NCBI RefSeq assembly: GCF_024609265.1
Contig: NZ_JANHMP010000002.1
Location: 520,490-584,489, forward strand
Direction: 5' to 3'
DNA: 64,000 nt
From: Geothrix campi
GTDB taxonomy: Bacteria; Acidobacteriota; Holophagae; Holophagales; Holophagaceae
Below the pieces are notes generated by a model. That model was not told the DNA's origin and did no database searches. It was given only the letters and a program-made list of their open reading frames with translations. Made by a program: the position numbers and the translations under genes. Below are positions 16,313 through 25,493 of the stretch, one piece after another (the first letter of the stretch is position 1; each line of letters begins with the position of its first letter).

Positions 16313-17007
16313 GGCAGGAAGAGGATCCGCTGGCAGGATTCGCAAGCCACGGCATCCTTGGCTTCCTTCAGCTGGAAGAGGAAGGGGCCGCGCAGCTTCA
16401 CGTGGCATCCCGAGCAGGCGCCGTTCTCCACGGGCACCACCACGCGGCCCTGGCGGGCGCCGGCGAGCCGATGGAAGCGCGTCACTTCAGGCACGGCGAG
16501 CTTGGCTTCCAGCTGGGCCTGTTTGGCCTTCAGCTTCTTCCGTCCTTCCACCTGGTTGGCATGCTCATCCAGGAAGACGGCGTGGAGTTCATCGAACTGG
16601 GCCTTGAGGGTGAGGCGCTCGGCTTCGAGTGCCGCCAGGGCCTGTTCGAGGGCCAGAGCCTCTGTTTCCAGGGCCTTCAGGGGCCGGGCAATCTGCGCCC
16701 GCATGCGCTCCTTCTCGTCGAGCTCGCGGATGGCGGAGGTGTACTGCACCTTCTGGCTGGTGGTCTTCACAGCGGCGCGGGCGCGGTCTTCATCCTTCAG
16801 GGCCTGGACCAGTTCCTTGGATTTAATCTGGATGTAGTTGCGAGCCGTATCCAGGGCCTTGGTCTTGTCCGCGGTCTGCTTCTCGATGGCCTTGAGCCGG
16901 GCATCCAGAGCCGCCAGATCCGGGGGCAGGGCCGACAGGTCTCGCTCAATGGTCCGAAGGTAGTCCAGTGTGGCTTGCAGGTCGCGCAGGATGGCAAGGT
17001 GTTCCAT
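16309..17007 (-). CDS. Coiled-coil protein with C4-type zinc ribbon (DUF164/CT398-like)
   Basis: 232 residues. About 15-180 is a long antiparallel coiled coil (DARLKAIEKQTADKTKALDTARNY; LEAERLTLKAQFDELHAVF). The C-terminus has a zinc ribbon with two CXXC pairs (CSGCHVKL and CESCQRIL). The group includes Chlamydia CT398 and Helicobacter HP0958, which bind RNA polymerase sigma-54 or flagellar mRNA; whether that holds here is unknown. It is the first gene of a unit with yggS (4-bp overlap). Confidence 0.85.
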   Translation of the reverse strand: MEHLAILRDLQATLDYLRTIERDLSALPPDLAALDARLKAIEKQTADKTKALDTARNYIQIKSKELVQALKDEDRARAAVKTTSQKVQYTSAIRELDEKERMRAQIARPLKALETEALALEQALAALEAERLTLKAQFDELHAVFLDEHANQVEGRKKLKAKQAQLEAKLAVPEVTRFHRLAGARQGRVVVPVENGACSGCHVKLRGPFLFQLKEAKDAVACESCQRILFLP

Positions 17008-17151
17008 GAAATTAAGGGTACACCCGCGAAGGGGTGGCGGCTCGAGATTGAATATCTGACATTATGAAGAAGAAAATATGAATCAATTACACTAAAATAT
17101 TGGAAGATCTTGAAAGATCCTGCTTGACCGGGTTGGGGGTGGGTGACAGAC

Positions 17152-17178
17152 TTGGCACTCGCTGTGGCTGAGTGCTAA
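17152..17178 (+). promoter_or_regulatory. CIRCE operator (HrcA-binding inverted repeat) upstream of groES
   Basis: ttggcactc (17152-17160), a 9-bp spacer, gagtgctaa (17170-17178). It matches the CIRCE consensus TTAGCACTC-N9-GAGTGCTAA at 17 of 18 positions. It ends 42 bp before the groES start, the usual place for HrcA repression of groESL. A possible -35-like TTGACC lies just upstream at about 17124. No clear -10 was found. Confidence 0.93.
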
Positions 17179-17220
17179 CAGCTTCCTTCGTTCCTTTTCA
17201 CTTCTTTCCAAGGAGGTCCC

Positions 17221-19213
<1,993 letters not shown>

Positions 19214-19330
19214 GTAATGCGCTGGAGGGGAGAGCTTGGTCGTGCATCTCTGACGGTCGTGATTCGCTCCCTGTGGGGCCCCGCTTCGCAGGCTCCGCCG
19301 GAGCCTGCTGCGCGACCCACATGGTCGCGA

Positions 19331-19411
19331 CATGGGCGGCATGGAAGACATGTATTAATCAGCCGCGACTTGCGGTTCATGGAAAGGCCCCGCGGTTGCG
19401 GGGCCTTTTCT
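19331..19411 (+). repeat. Copy 2 of groEL 3' end plus terminator (non-coding duplicate)
   Basis: Repeats the last nine codons and stop of groEL and the terminator region, 199 bp downstream of copy 1. It has no open frame of its own leading into it. The ~117 bp between the copies holds another inverted repeat (gcaggct...agcctgc near 19288-19308). Confidence 0.85.
19384..19411 (+). terminator. Second groESL-type terminator (copy 2)
   Basis: Stem aaggccccgc/gcggggcctt (19384-19393 with 19398-19407), loop ggtt, then tttctcttt. A back-up terminator arising from the duplication. Confidence 0.85.
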
Positions 19412-19743
19412 CTTTGTGCCTGGCCGCGTGGGTGTGCCGCAATGAGAAGACTTATATTTCCAGAAAGCACACTCACGAAGTGATAAAAACCCACCTGCAC
19501 GGGGGTTGAGACGCGGAGAAAAAAAACTACCTGGGTCCGACAGGACAAGCCGGGGCAAGGACAGGCCTAACCCGCGTCGTTTCTGGGAAGTGTCTCGTAC
19601 AAGCGAGGCCTTTTCCTTATATGCGACAACATAGTCATTTTTAATTCACACCAATGGGTTGACTATGGAATCAGTCGGGCGGATGCTTCCTGTCGAACCC
19701 CCCGGGAATACCTCCCGGGGACCTTGAAAAGGTAGGGGAACCC
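19412..19743 (+). promoter_or_regulatory. Leader/promoter region of the ferredoxin-NrfD-kinase locus
   Basis: 332 bp without a gene. The right half is AT-rich and should carry the promoter. The best candidate is TTGACT at 19659-19664, a 17-bp spacer, then GATGCT at 19682-19687 (weak -10). Downstream, two tight hairpins precede the start: ccccggg/cccgggg (19700-19720) and acctt/aaggt (19721-19733). They are followed by aggggaa as ribosome binding site before ATG 19744. These could control translation. I find no match to a known riboswitch. Confidence 0.45.
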
Positions 19744-20511
19744 ATGGGCATGGGCCTTCTCTTCGACGCCACGCGCTGCATCGGTTGCGGCGCCTGTAGC
19801 TCCGCATGCAAGGAGCAGAACAAGCTACCAGGCAAGGTAGAGGAGGTGTTGACGGCCTATACCTGGACCACAGTCCAGGAGAGGGAAGGCCTCAATGTCC
19901 GCCGCCTCTGCATGCATTGCGAGGTGCCGACCTGCGCTTCCGTCTGTCCAGTGGGCGCGCTCAAGAAGACGCCCGAAGGGCCGGTGGTCTATGATGCCGA
20001 GCGTTGCATGGGCTGCCGCTACTGCATGATGGCCTGCCCCTTCGAGATCCCGAAGTACCAGTGGGACCGGCCCGTGCCCGTGGTCGGCAAGTGCATCCTC
20101 TGTGCAGGTCGCATCAAGGAGGGGCAGCCGACCGCCTGCGCCGCGGCCTGCCCGGCCGAGGCCACGATCTTCGGGAAGAAGGAGGACCTGATCTGGGAGG
20201 CCCGAACCCGCATCCGGCAGAAGCCTGGCGCCTATGTGGACCACATCTACGGGCTCACCGAGGCCGGTGGCACCTCAGTCCTGATGATCTCCAATGTGCC
20301 CTTCGACAAGCTGGGCCTGAAGACCAATCTGCCTGGGGAACCCCCGGCGATGAAGACCTGGCAGGTGTTGTCCAACATTCCCGACTTCGTCGCGGTATGG
20401 GCCGTCTTCCTCTACGGCGTTCACTGGATCACCGCTCGGCGGGAGGTGGTAGCCAAGGCCGGAGCCAGTGGCGGTCATGGACAAGCTAACGGACGGGAGG
20501 ACCGGTCATGA
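19744..20511 (+). CDS. Membrane-tethered four-cluster ferredoxin (HybA/NrfC/QrcC-type)
   Basis: 255 residues. Sixteen cysteines in four groups (CIGCGACSSAC at 12-22, CMHCEVPTCASVC, CMGCRYCMMAC, CILC with CAAAC) predict four [4Fe-4S] clusters for electron transfer. Near the C-terminus is one transmembrane helix (about 215-235, FVAVWAVFLYGVHWI), as in HybA. Unlike HybA there is no Tat signal at the N-terminus, which begins directly with the first cluster, so the clusters should face the cytoplasm. It overlaps the next gene by 4 bp (ATGA). No molybdopterin, hydrogenase or cytochrome catalytic subunit accompanies it. Confidence 0.9.
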   Translation: MGMGLLFDATRCIGCGACSSACKEQNKLPGKVEEVLTAYTWTTVQEREGLNVRRLCMHCEVPTCASVCPVGALKKTPEGPVVYDAERCMGCRYCMMACPFEIPKYQWDRPVPVVGKCILCAGRIKEGQPTACAAACPAEATIFGKKEDLIWEARTRIRQKPGAYVDHIYGLTEAGGTSVLMISNVPFDKLGLKTNLPGEPPAMKTWQVLSNIPDFVAVWAVFLYGVHWITARREVVAKAGASGGHGQANGREDRS

Positions 20512-21671
20512 ACACCCTTGCTACGCTCGCTCCCCGCCGGTTCCGTCCCGGTTTCTGGACCGCGGTATTCGCCGTCCTCTTCCTGGCTTTCTGCGCCGTG
20601 ACCGTCTTCCGCTACACCAAGGGCCTGGGCGCGGTCACCAATCTGAGTGACCAGTTCCCCTGGGGCCTCTGGATCGGCTTCGACCTGCTCTGCGGGGTCG
20701 GCCTGGCCGCCGGTGCGTTCACCCTCACCGCAGTGGTGCACCTCTTCAACCTCAAGCGCTTCGAGCCCATCGTTCGCCCCACGATCCTCACCGGGTTCCT
20801 GGGCTACGCCTTCGTGATCGTGGCGCTACTGCTGGATCTGGGCCAACCCTGGCGCATCTGGCACGCCATCGTCTACTGGAACACGCACTCCGTCATGTTC
20901 GAGGTGGCCTGGTGCGTGATGCTCTACACCACGGTGCTGGCGGTGGAGTTCGCCCCGGTGGTCCTTGAGCGGTTCGGGTTCCACGCCCCGGCGCGGCTCA
21001 TCCACCAGCTCATCACCCCCCTGGTCATCCTCGGCGTGATCCTCTCGACCTTGCATCAATCCTCGCTGGGATCCCTCTACCTCATCGTTCCCAGCAAGCT
21101 CCATCCGCTTTGGTACTCCCCGATGCTGCCGCTGCACTTCTACATTTCCGCCATCGGGGCGGGCATCGGCATGATCATCCTCGAGTCCTACCTCAGCAAG
21201 CGGGCCTTCCATCACCACCTTGAGATGGACCTCCTGGAGCCCTTGGCCCGCGGCATGGTGGTGGCCCTCGGCATCTATGGCCTCATGCGCCTGCAAGGGA
21301 TCGCCCGCAACCACGCCTTCGGGACTCTCGGCAGCTACGAAGGCCGGATGTTCCTTGTGGAGTTCATGCTCGGCGTGGTGTTGCCTGTGGTCCTGATGTC
21401 CTTCCGGAAGCTGCGCACCAACCAGGACTGGCTGGTGGGCGGTGCTTTCCTGGCGGTGCTCGGCTTCGTCATGAACCGACTGAACGTCAGCATCACGGGC
21501 ATGGAGGCGGCCTCCGGCACGCGGTACCTCCCCTCAGCCATGGAGATCATCGTCTCGCTGGGCTTGGTGGGCACGGGCATGGCGGTCTTCGCCTTCGCGG
21601 TGCGGAACTTCTCCATCTTCCCGGAAGGCCCCGTGGCCAGCCGCCCCAAGGAACCGGCAGTAGGAGCCTGA
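20508..21671 (+). CDS. NrfD/HybB-like integral membrane quinone-interacting subunit
   Basis: 387 residues with roughly ten hydrophobic helices. Family landmarks are QFPWGLWIGFDLLCGVGLAAGAF near 45-68, LDLGQPWRIWHAI (about 118-130) and LHQSSLGSLYLI (about 182-193). HybB/NrfD proteins take electrons to or from menaquinone and pair with a ferredoxin such as the preceding gene. The two probably form a membrane quinone-ferredoxin module whose third partner must be encoded elsewhere. Stop and next start are separated by 3 bp. Confidence 0.9.
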   Translation: MNTLATLAPRRFRPGFWTAVFAVLFLAFCAVTVFRYTKGLGAVTNLSDQFPWGLWIGFDLLCGVGLAAGAFTLTAVVHLFNLKRFEPIVRPTILTGFLGYAFVIVALLLDLGQPWRIWHAIVYWNTHSVMFEVAWCVMLYTTVLAVEFAPVVLERFGFHAPARLIHQLITPLVILGVILSTLHQSSLGSLYLIVPSKLHPLWYSPMLPLHFYISAIGAGIGMIILESYLSKRAFHHHLEMDLLEPLARGMVVALGIYGLMRLQGIARNHAFGTLGSYEGRMFLVEFMLGVVLPVVLMSFRKLRTNQDWLVGGAFLAVLGFVMNRLNVSITGMEAASGTRYLPSAMEIIVSLGLVGTGMAVFAFAVRNFSIFPEGPVASRPKEPAVGA

Positions 21672-21674
21672 GCC

Positions 21675-23195
21675 ATGCGGACCCGCATCGGCACCCGTCT
21701 GATTCTCGGCGCCGGTCTTGCCACCGCGCTGGTCATCGGCGGCATGGCGGTGGTGATCCTCCGGTCGCACACGGCCCAGCTGTTGGCGGAGCGCACACGC
21801 AGCGCCGATCAGCTGAGCGAGACGATCAAGAGCGCCACCCATTTCGACATGCTTGAGAACCGCCGCGAGAACCTGCACCGGCAGATTCGTGCCGTGGGAG
21901 GGCTCGCGGGGGAGGGCATCCAGAAGGTCCGGGTCTTCAACAAGGAGGGGCGCATCATGTTCTCCTCCGCCGAAGAGGAGATCGGGACCAGCCTGGATAT
22001 CCGGGGCGAGGCCTGCTACGCCTGCCATGCGGAGGGCCGGCCGCTGGAACGGCTGGGCATCCAGGCCCGGGCCCGGACGTTTCGGACTCCCGACGGAGGC
22101 CGGATTCTGGGCCTCATCAATCCCATCCCCAACGAACCCTCCTGCTCCACCGCCGACTGTCACGCCCATAGCTCAAAACAGAGCCTCCTGGGAGTGCTGG
22201 ATGTGAACATCTCCCTCACTGAAGTGGACCGCGAGATCGCCCACAGCCGGATGTTGATCACGGCCTCCGCCGTCCTGGCCATCCTGGCGGGCAGCCTGAT
22301 CCTCTGGTGGCTCAACCGGCGGCTGGTGGTCCGGCCCGTGGCGGCCCTGGTGGCCGGCACCCGGCGGGTGGGCGAAGGGGACCTCGGCACCACCATCCCA
22401 GTGAGTGGAAACCACGAATTGAGCGAACTGGCGGGGGCCTTCAACACCATGACCCAGCGCCTGGCTGAAACCCAACGCCAGCTGGCCCAGGCGGACAAGC
22501 TGGCCTCGGTGGGCCGCCTGGCGGCAGGGGTCGCTCATGAAATCAACAATCCGCTGACGGGCGTGCTCAGCTACGCCTCGCTGCTCCGCAAGCGGATGGA
22601 GGGGGATACCGCCGCCTGCGAGGACCTGGACGTGATCGTACGGGAGACGGTGCGTTGCCGCGGAATCATCCGGGGCCTCCTGGACTTCGCCAGGCCCACG
22701 CCGCCTGCCCGCAAACCCATGGACCTCAATGAAGTGGTGCGGCGGGCCGTATCCGTCGTCATGACCCAGCTCTCCCTCAACCAGGTGGATCTGTCGCTGG
22801 ACCTGGCCACGGAGTTGCCCATGGTCCATGCGGACGCCAACCAGATCCAGCAGGTGGCGGTGAACCTGCTGCTGAACGCGGGAGACGCCATCGGCGACGG
22901 TGGCGGCACCATCCGCGTCACCACGCGCACCAGGACGGAGGATTCCGTGGAACTGCTGGTCCAGGACAATGGCCGCGGCATCCCGGCGGAAGACCTGCCA
23001 CGGATCTTCGAGCCGTTCTACACCACCAAGGGCAATCACGGCACGGGCCTCGGCCTTGCTGTCAGCTGGGGGATCGTGGAGGCCCACGGCGGAGCCCTGG
23101 AGGTTCGCAGCGATCCCGGCCAGGGCACCTGCTTCACCCTTCGCATTCCCACGTCCGCAGGCAGCGGCCAGATTCCCATTCCCACCACCACCTAG
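21675..23195 (+). CDS. Sensor histidine kinase with two c-type heme motifs in its periplasmic domain
   Basis: 506 residues. TM1 at about 8-30 and TM2 at about 190-212 flank a periplasmic domain. It contains CYACH (C114, C117, H118) and a wider CSTADCH (C157, C162, H163), so probably two covalently bound hemes. Then come HAMP (about 213-265), HisKA with His288 (GVAHEINNPLTG) and HATPase (NLLLNAGDAI, DNGRGIP, GTGLGL). The heme motifs suggest sensing of redox state, oxygen, NO or the periplasmic electron flow. Its gene is 3 bp behind the NrfD gene and 9 bp before a response regulator, a clear operon. Confidence 0.9.
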   Translation: MRTRIGTRLILGAGLATALVIGGMAVVILRSHTAQLLAERTRSADQLSETIKSATHFDMLENRRENLHRQIRAVGGLAGEGIQKVRVFNKEGRIMFSSAEEEIGTSLDIRGEACYACHAEGRPLERLGIQARARTFRTPDGGRILGLINPIPNEPSCSTADCHAHSSKQSLLGVLDVNISLTEVDREIAHSRMLITASAVLAILAGSLILWWLNRRLVVRPVAALVAGTRRVGEGDLGTTIPVSGNHELSELAGAFNTMTQRLAETQRQLAQADKLASVGRLAAGVAHEINNPLTGVLSYASLLRKRMEGDTAACEDLDVIVRETVRCRGIIRGLLDFARPTPPARKPMDLNEVVRRAVSVVMTQLSLNQVDLSLDLATELPMVHADANQIQQVAVNLLLNAGDAIGDGGGTIRVTTRTRTEDSVELLVQDNGRGIPAEDLPRIFEPFYTTKGNHGTGLGLAVSWGIVEAHGGALEVRSDPGQGTCFTLRIPTSAGSGQIPIPTTT

Positions 23196-23204
23196 GAGGT
23201 TTCC

Positions 23205-24332
23205 ATGACCGCCCTATTGATCATCTTCATGTTCGTCGCCTTCGTGGGCATCGACTTCCTGGTGCGGACGAGCCTCCGTCGCGCGCGGGAAAAGCGTGAG
23301 CGCCAGGCCCGGGAAGCCGTGCTGAATACCGCCATCCACCTCGACTTCACCCACGAGGCGAAGAGTCTCAAGCGCGTGGAGGTTCCCAATCCCAAGGCCC
23401 GCATCCTGGCGGTGGACGACGAGCCGGTGGTGCTCGACTCCTTCCGCCGAATTCTGGTACTTGAAGGCTTCAGCGTGGATACCGTCGAGCACGGCCCCGA
23501 AGCTTTGGGGCTGATTCAGCGGCATGACTACGACTTCCTCTTTACGGACCTCAAGATGCCGGACATGGATGGCGTCGAAGTGGTGAAGGCGGCCAAGCAC
23601 CTGCGACCGGACGTGGATGTGGTCGTGATCACCGGCTACGGCAGCATCGAGACCGCGGTTCAGACCCTCCAGCACGGCGCCTGCGAATACATCCAGAAGC
23701 CGTTCACCGCCGACGAGCTGGCGGACTTCGCGAAGAAGATCCTCATCAAGCGCGAAGCCCGCATCGAGGCCCAGCGGCGGCCCAACGTGCGCGTGGTGGC
23801 TCCCGAGATGGCCGAGGTCGTATCCGCCAGCGAGTTCTGCGTGCCCGGCGGCGCCTTCCTGTCCACGGGCCACGCATGGGTGCGGATCGAGCCGGAAGGG
23901 CAGGTCCGCGTTGGCATTGACGATTTCGTGCGGAAGGCGCTTGGCACCGTGAAGACCGTGGTGCTGCCGGAGCGCGGGAAGACCTTCCGGCAGGGCGAGA
24001 CGCTGTTCACCCTGAAGGGGCCCGAGGGAGTCGTGCATGTAGCTGCGCCTCTCAGCGGCCGCATCGAGCACGACAACGCCGGCCTGCTCACGGAACCCGC
24101 CGAGCTGATGCACAGCCCCTACGATCGGGGCTGGGTCTGCCTGATGACGCCGAGTGATCTGGCTGGCGAGCTGCCCGCCCTCAAGATCGGTCAGCCCGTC
24201 ATCGACTGGTACCAGGACGAGATCACCCGCCTGCGGAATCCCGATTCGCCCCAGGTGACTGGGGCCGGCGCCCTGGACTGGTCCATTTTCGAACGGCAGT
24301 TCCTGGGCCAGAGCGAGCACGCCAAGGCCTGA
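23205..24332 (+). CDS. Membrane-anchored response regulator with a GcvH-like C-terminal domain
   Basis: 375 residues. An N-terminal transmembrane helix (TALLIIFMFVAFVGIDFLV, 2-20) and a basic linker precede a receiver domain at about 65-185 (LAVDDE; FTDLKMPD with phospho-acceptor Asp115; KPF). Residues about 220-320 resemble glycine cleavage H protein (GHAWVRIEPEGQVRVGIDDF; AAPLSGRIEHDNAGLL; PYDRGWVCLM). Counting back from Pro282, the place of the lipoyl lysine (ESVKA) is Glu274, with a lysine at 271, so lipoylation is doubtful. There is no DNA-binding or enzymatic output domain. It probably acts at the membrane, perhaps on the ferredoxin-NrfD module. Confidence 0.85.
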   Translation: MTALLIIFMFVAFVGIDFLVRTSLRRAREKRERQAREAVLNTAIHLDFTHEAKSLKRVEVPNPKARILAVDDEPVVLDSFRRILVLEGFSVDTVEHGPEALGLIQRHDYDFLFTDLKMPDMDGVEVVKAAKHLRPDVDVVVITGYGSIETAVQTLQHGACEYIQKPFTADELADFAKKILIKREARIEAQRRPNVRVVAPEMAEVVSASEFCVPGGAFLSTGHAWVRIEPEGQVRVGIDDFVRKALGTVKTVVLPERGKTFRQGETLFTLKGPEGVVHVAAPLSGRIEHDNAGLLTEPAELMHSPYDRGWVCLMTPSDLAGELPALKIGQPVIDWYQDEITRLRNPDSPQVTGAGALDWSIFERQFLGQSEHAKA

Positions 24333-24348
24333 GACCCGGGACTTCCTG

Positions 24349-24384
24349 GAGAGCTTCGAAGCCTAGGCTTCGAAGCTCTCTTTC
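24349..24384. terminator. Bidirectional palindromic terminator inside the end of lipA
   Basis: A perfect 32-bp palindrome (24349-24380), followed on the plus strand by tttc. Its left half (to 24365) includes the lipA stop, and its right half encodes the last residues of lipA (ESFEA). Confidence 0.75.
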
Positions 24385-25247
24385 GCGTGGTAGCTGGAGC
24401 GTACCAGGGGGGCGGACTCCACGCGCTGGAAGCCCATTTCGAGGCCTTTCTGGCGGTACATGTCGAACTCGGTGGGTTCCACGAAGCGCTCCAGGGGCAG
24501 GTGCAACTCCGAGGGCGGCAGGTACTGTCCGATGGTGGCGATGTCCACCCGGGAGGCCCGCCAGTCGGCCATGAGGGCCAGCACCTGCTCAGGAGTCTCC
24601 CCCAGGCCCACCATGATGCCGCTCTTCACGCGCATGGCCGGGGCGTGGGCATCGCGCCACTCCGCCGTCCGGCGCAGCACCGCGAGGCTCTGCAGGTAGT
24701 CGGCGTCAGGTCGCACCCGCCGGTAGAGGTGAGGCACCGTTTCGACGTTGTGGTTCAGCACTTCGGGTCGGGCTTCCAGCACCGTGAGCAGCGCCGCCTC
24801 GTTGCCGCGGAAATCGGGGATGAGCACTTCAATGCCGCAGTGGGGCGACAACGTGCGGATCCACTGGATGGTCGCGGCGAAGTGCCCTGAACCACCGTCC
24901 GGAAGGTCGTCGCGGTTCACGGAGGTGACCACGGCGAACTTCAGACCCAGGCGGGCCACGGCTTCGGCCACGCGCTGGGGTTCGCCGGGATCCAGTTCGC
25001 CGGGGCGTCCCTTGCCCACGTTGCAGAAGCCGCAGTGACGCGTGCAGATGTCGCCCATGAGCATGAAGGTGGCCGTGCGGTGCACCCCCCAGCATTCGTG
25101 CAGGTTGGGGCAGCGGGCCTCCTCGCAGACCGTCACCAGCCGCTGCTCCCGGATGAGGCCCTCGACCTCCGCCACCACCTCCGGGGCCGGCACGCGGATC
25201 TTCAGCCAATCAGGACGGGGACCAGGGAGGACGGGGGGGCGGGCCAT
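24363..25247 (-). CDS. lipA: Lipoyl synthase (radical SAM)
   Basis: 294 residues from ATG 25247; the longer in-frame extension upstream lacks homology and is AT-rich. It inserts two sulfurs into octanoyl groups on lipoyl domains, using SAM. The auxiliary cluster ligands C41, C46, C52 and the radical-SAM motif CTRHCGFC (C68, C72, C75) are present, with the family ending RSSYHAKESF. It is monocistronic and convergent with the response regulator whose C-terminal domain resembles GcvH, a lipoyl carrier. No lipB or gcv genes are in the window. Confidence 0.96.
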   Translation of the reverse strand: MARPPVLPGPRPDWLKIRVPAPEVVAEVEGLIREQRLVTVCEEARCPNLHECWGVHRTATFMLMGDICTRHCGFCNVGKGRPGELDPGEPQRVAEAVARLGLKFAVVTSVNRDDLPDGGSGHFAATIQWIRTLSPHCGIEVLIPDFRGNEAALLTVLEARPEVLNHNVETVPHLYRRVRPDADYLQSLAVLRRTAEWRDAHAPAMRVKSGIMVGLGETPEQVLALMADWRASRVDIATIGQYLPPSELHLPLERFVEPTEFDMYRQKGLEMGFQRVESAPLVRSSYHAKESFEA

Positions 25248-25362
25248 GGCCTTCCATTGTCGCCTGCCTCTGCGCCTTGGCCACCGATCAATCGCCAAGC
25301 GATGTCTTGAGCGGGTGTTTTGCGTGGCTTTAAAACTTAAAGGAAAACAAAAAAACAATTAG

Positions 25363-25436
25363 CCACCGGTGAACACAGATAAACACCGATAACTGCATGG
25401 GGAAATCAGTTCATCTTTATCGGTGTTCGTCGGTGG
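25363..25436. repeat. Imperfect inverted repeat of a CACCGATAA-type intergenic motif
   Basis: ccaccggtgaacacagataa (25363-25382) pairs with ttatcggtgttcgtcggtgg (25417-25436) with three mismatches, and a second partial copy acaccgataa follows the left arm. It lies between lipA and scpA, divergently transcribed. It has the look of a dispersed intergenic repeat. A T-rich tail is absent, so it is not a simple terminator. Confidence 0.65.
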
Positions 25437-25493
25437 TTCGAATTGCGTTTTCGGTGGCGCTGCCCAGACCTGCGCCCCGGCTAGAATGGAGTC

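Noticed and set aside
19655..19675. A possible FNR/CRP-type site (TTGAC...ATCAG) upstream of the ferredoxin gene.
   Set aside because: The half-sites are imperfect and the spacing is wrong for TTGAT-N4-ATCAA; more likely part of the -35 region.
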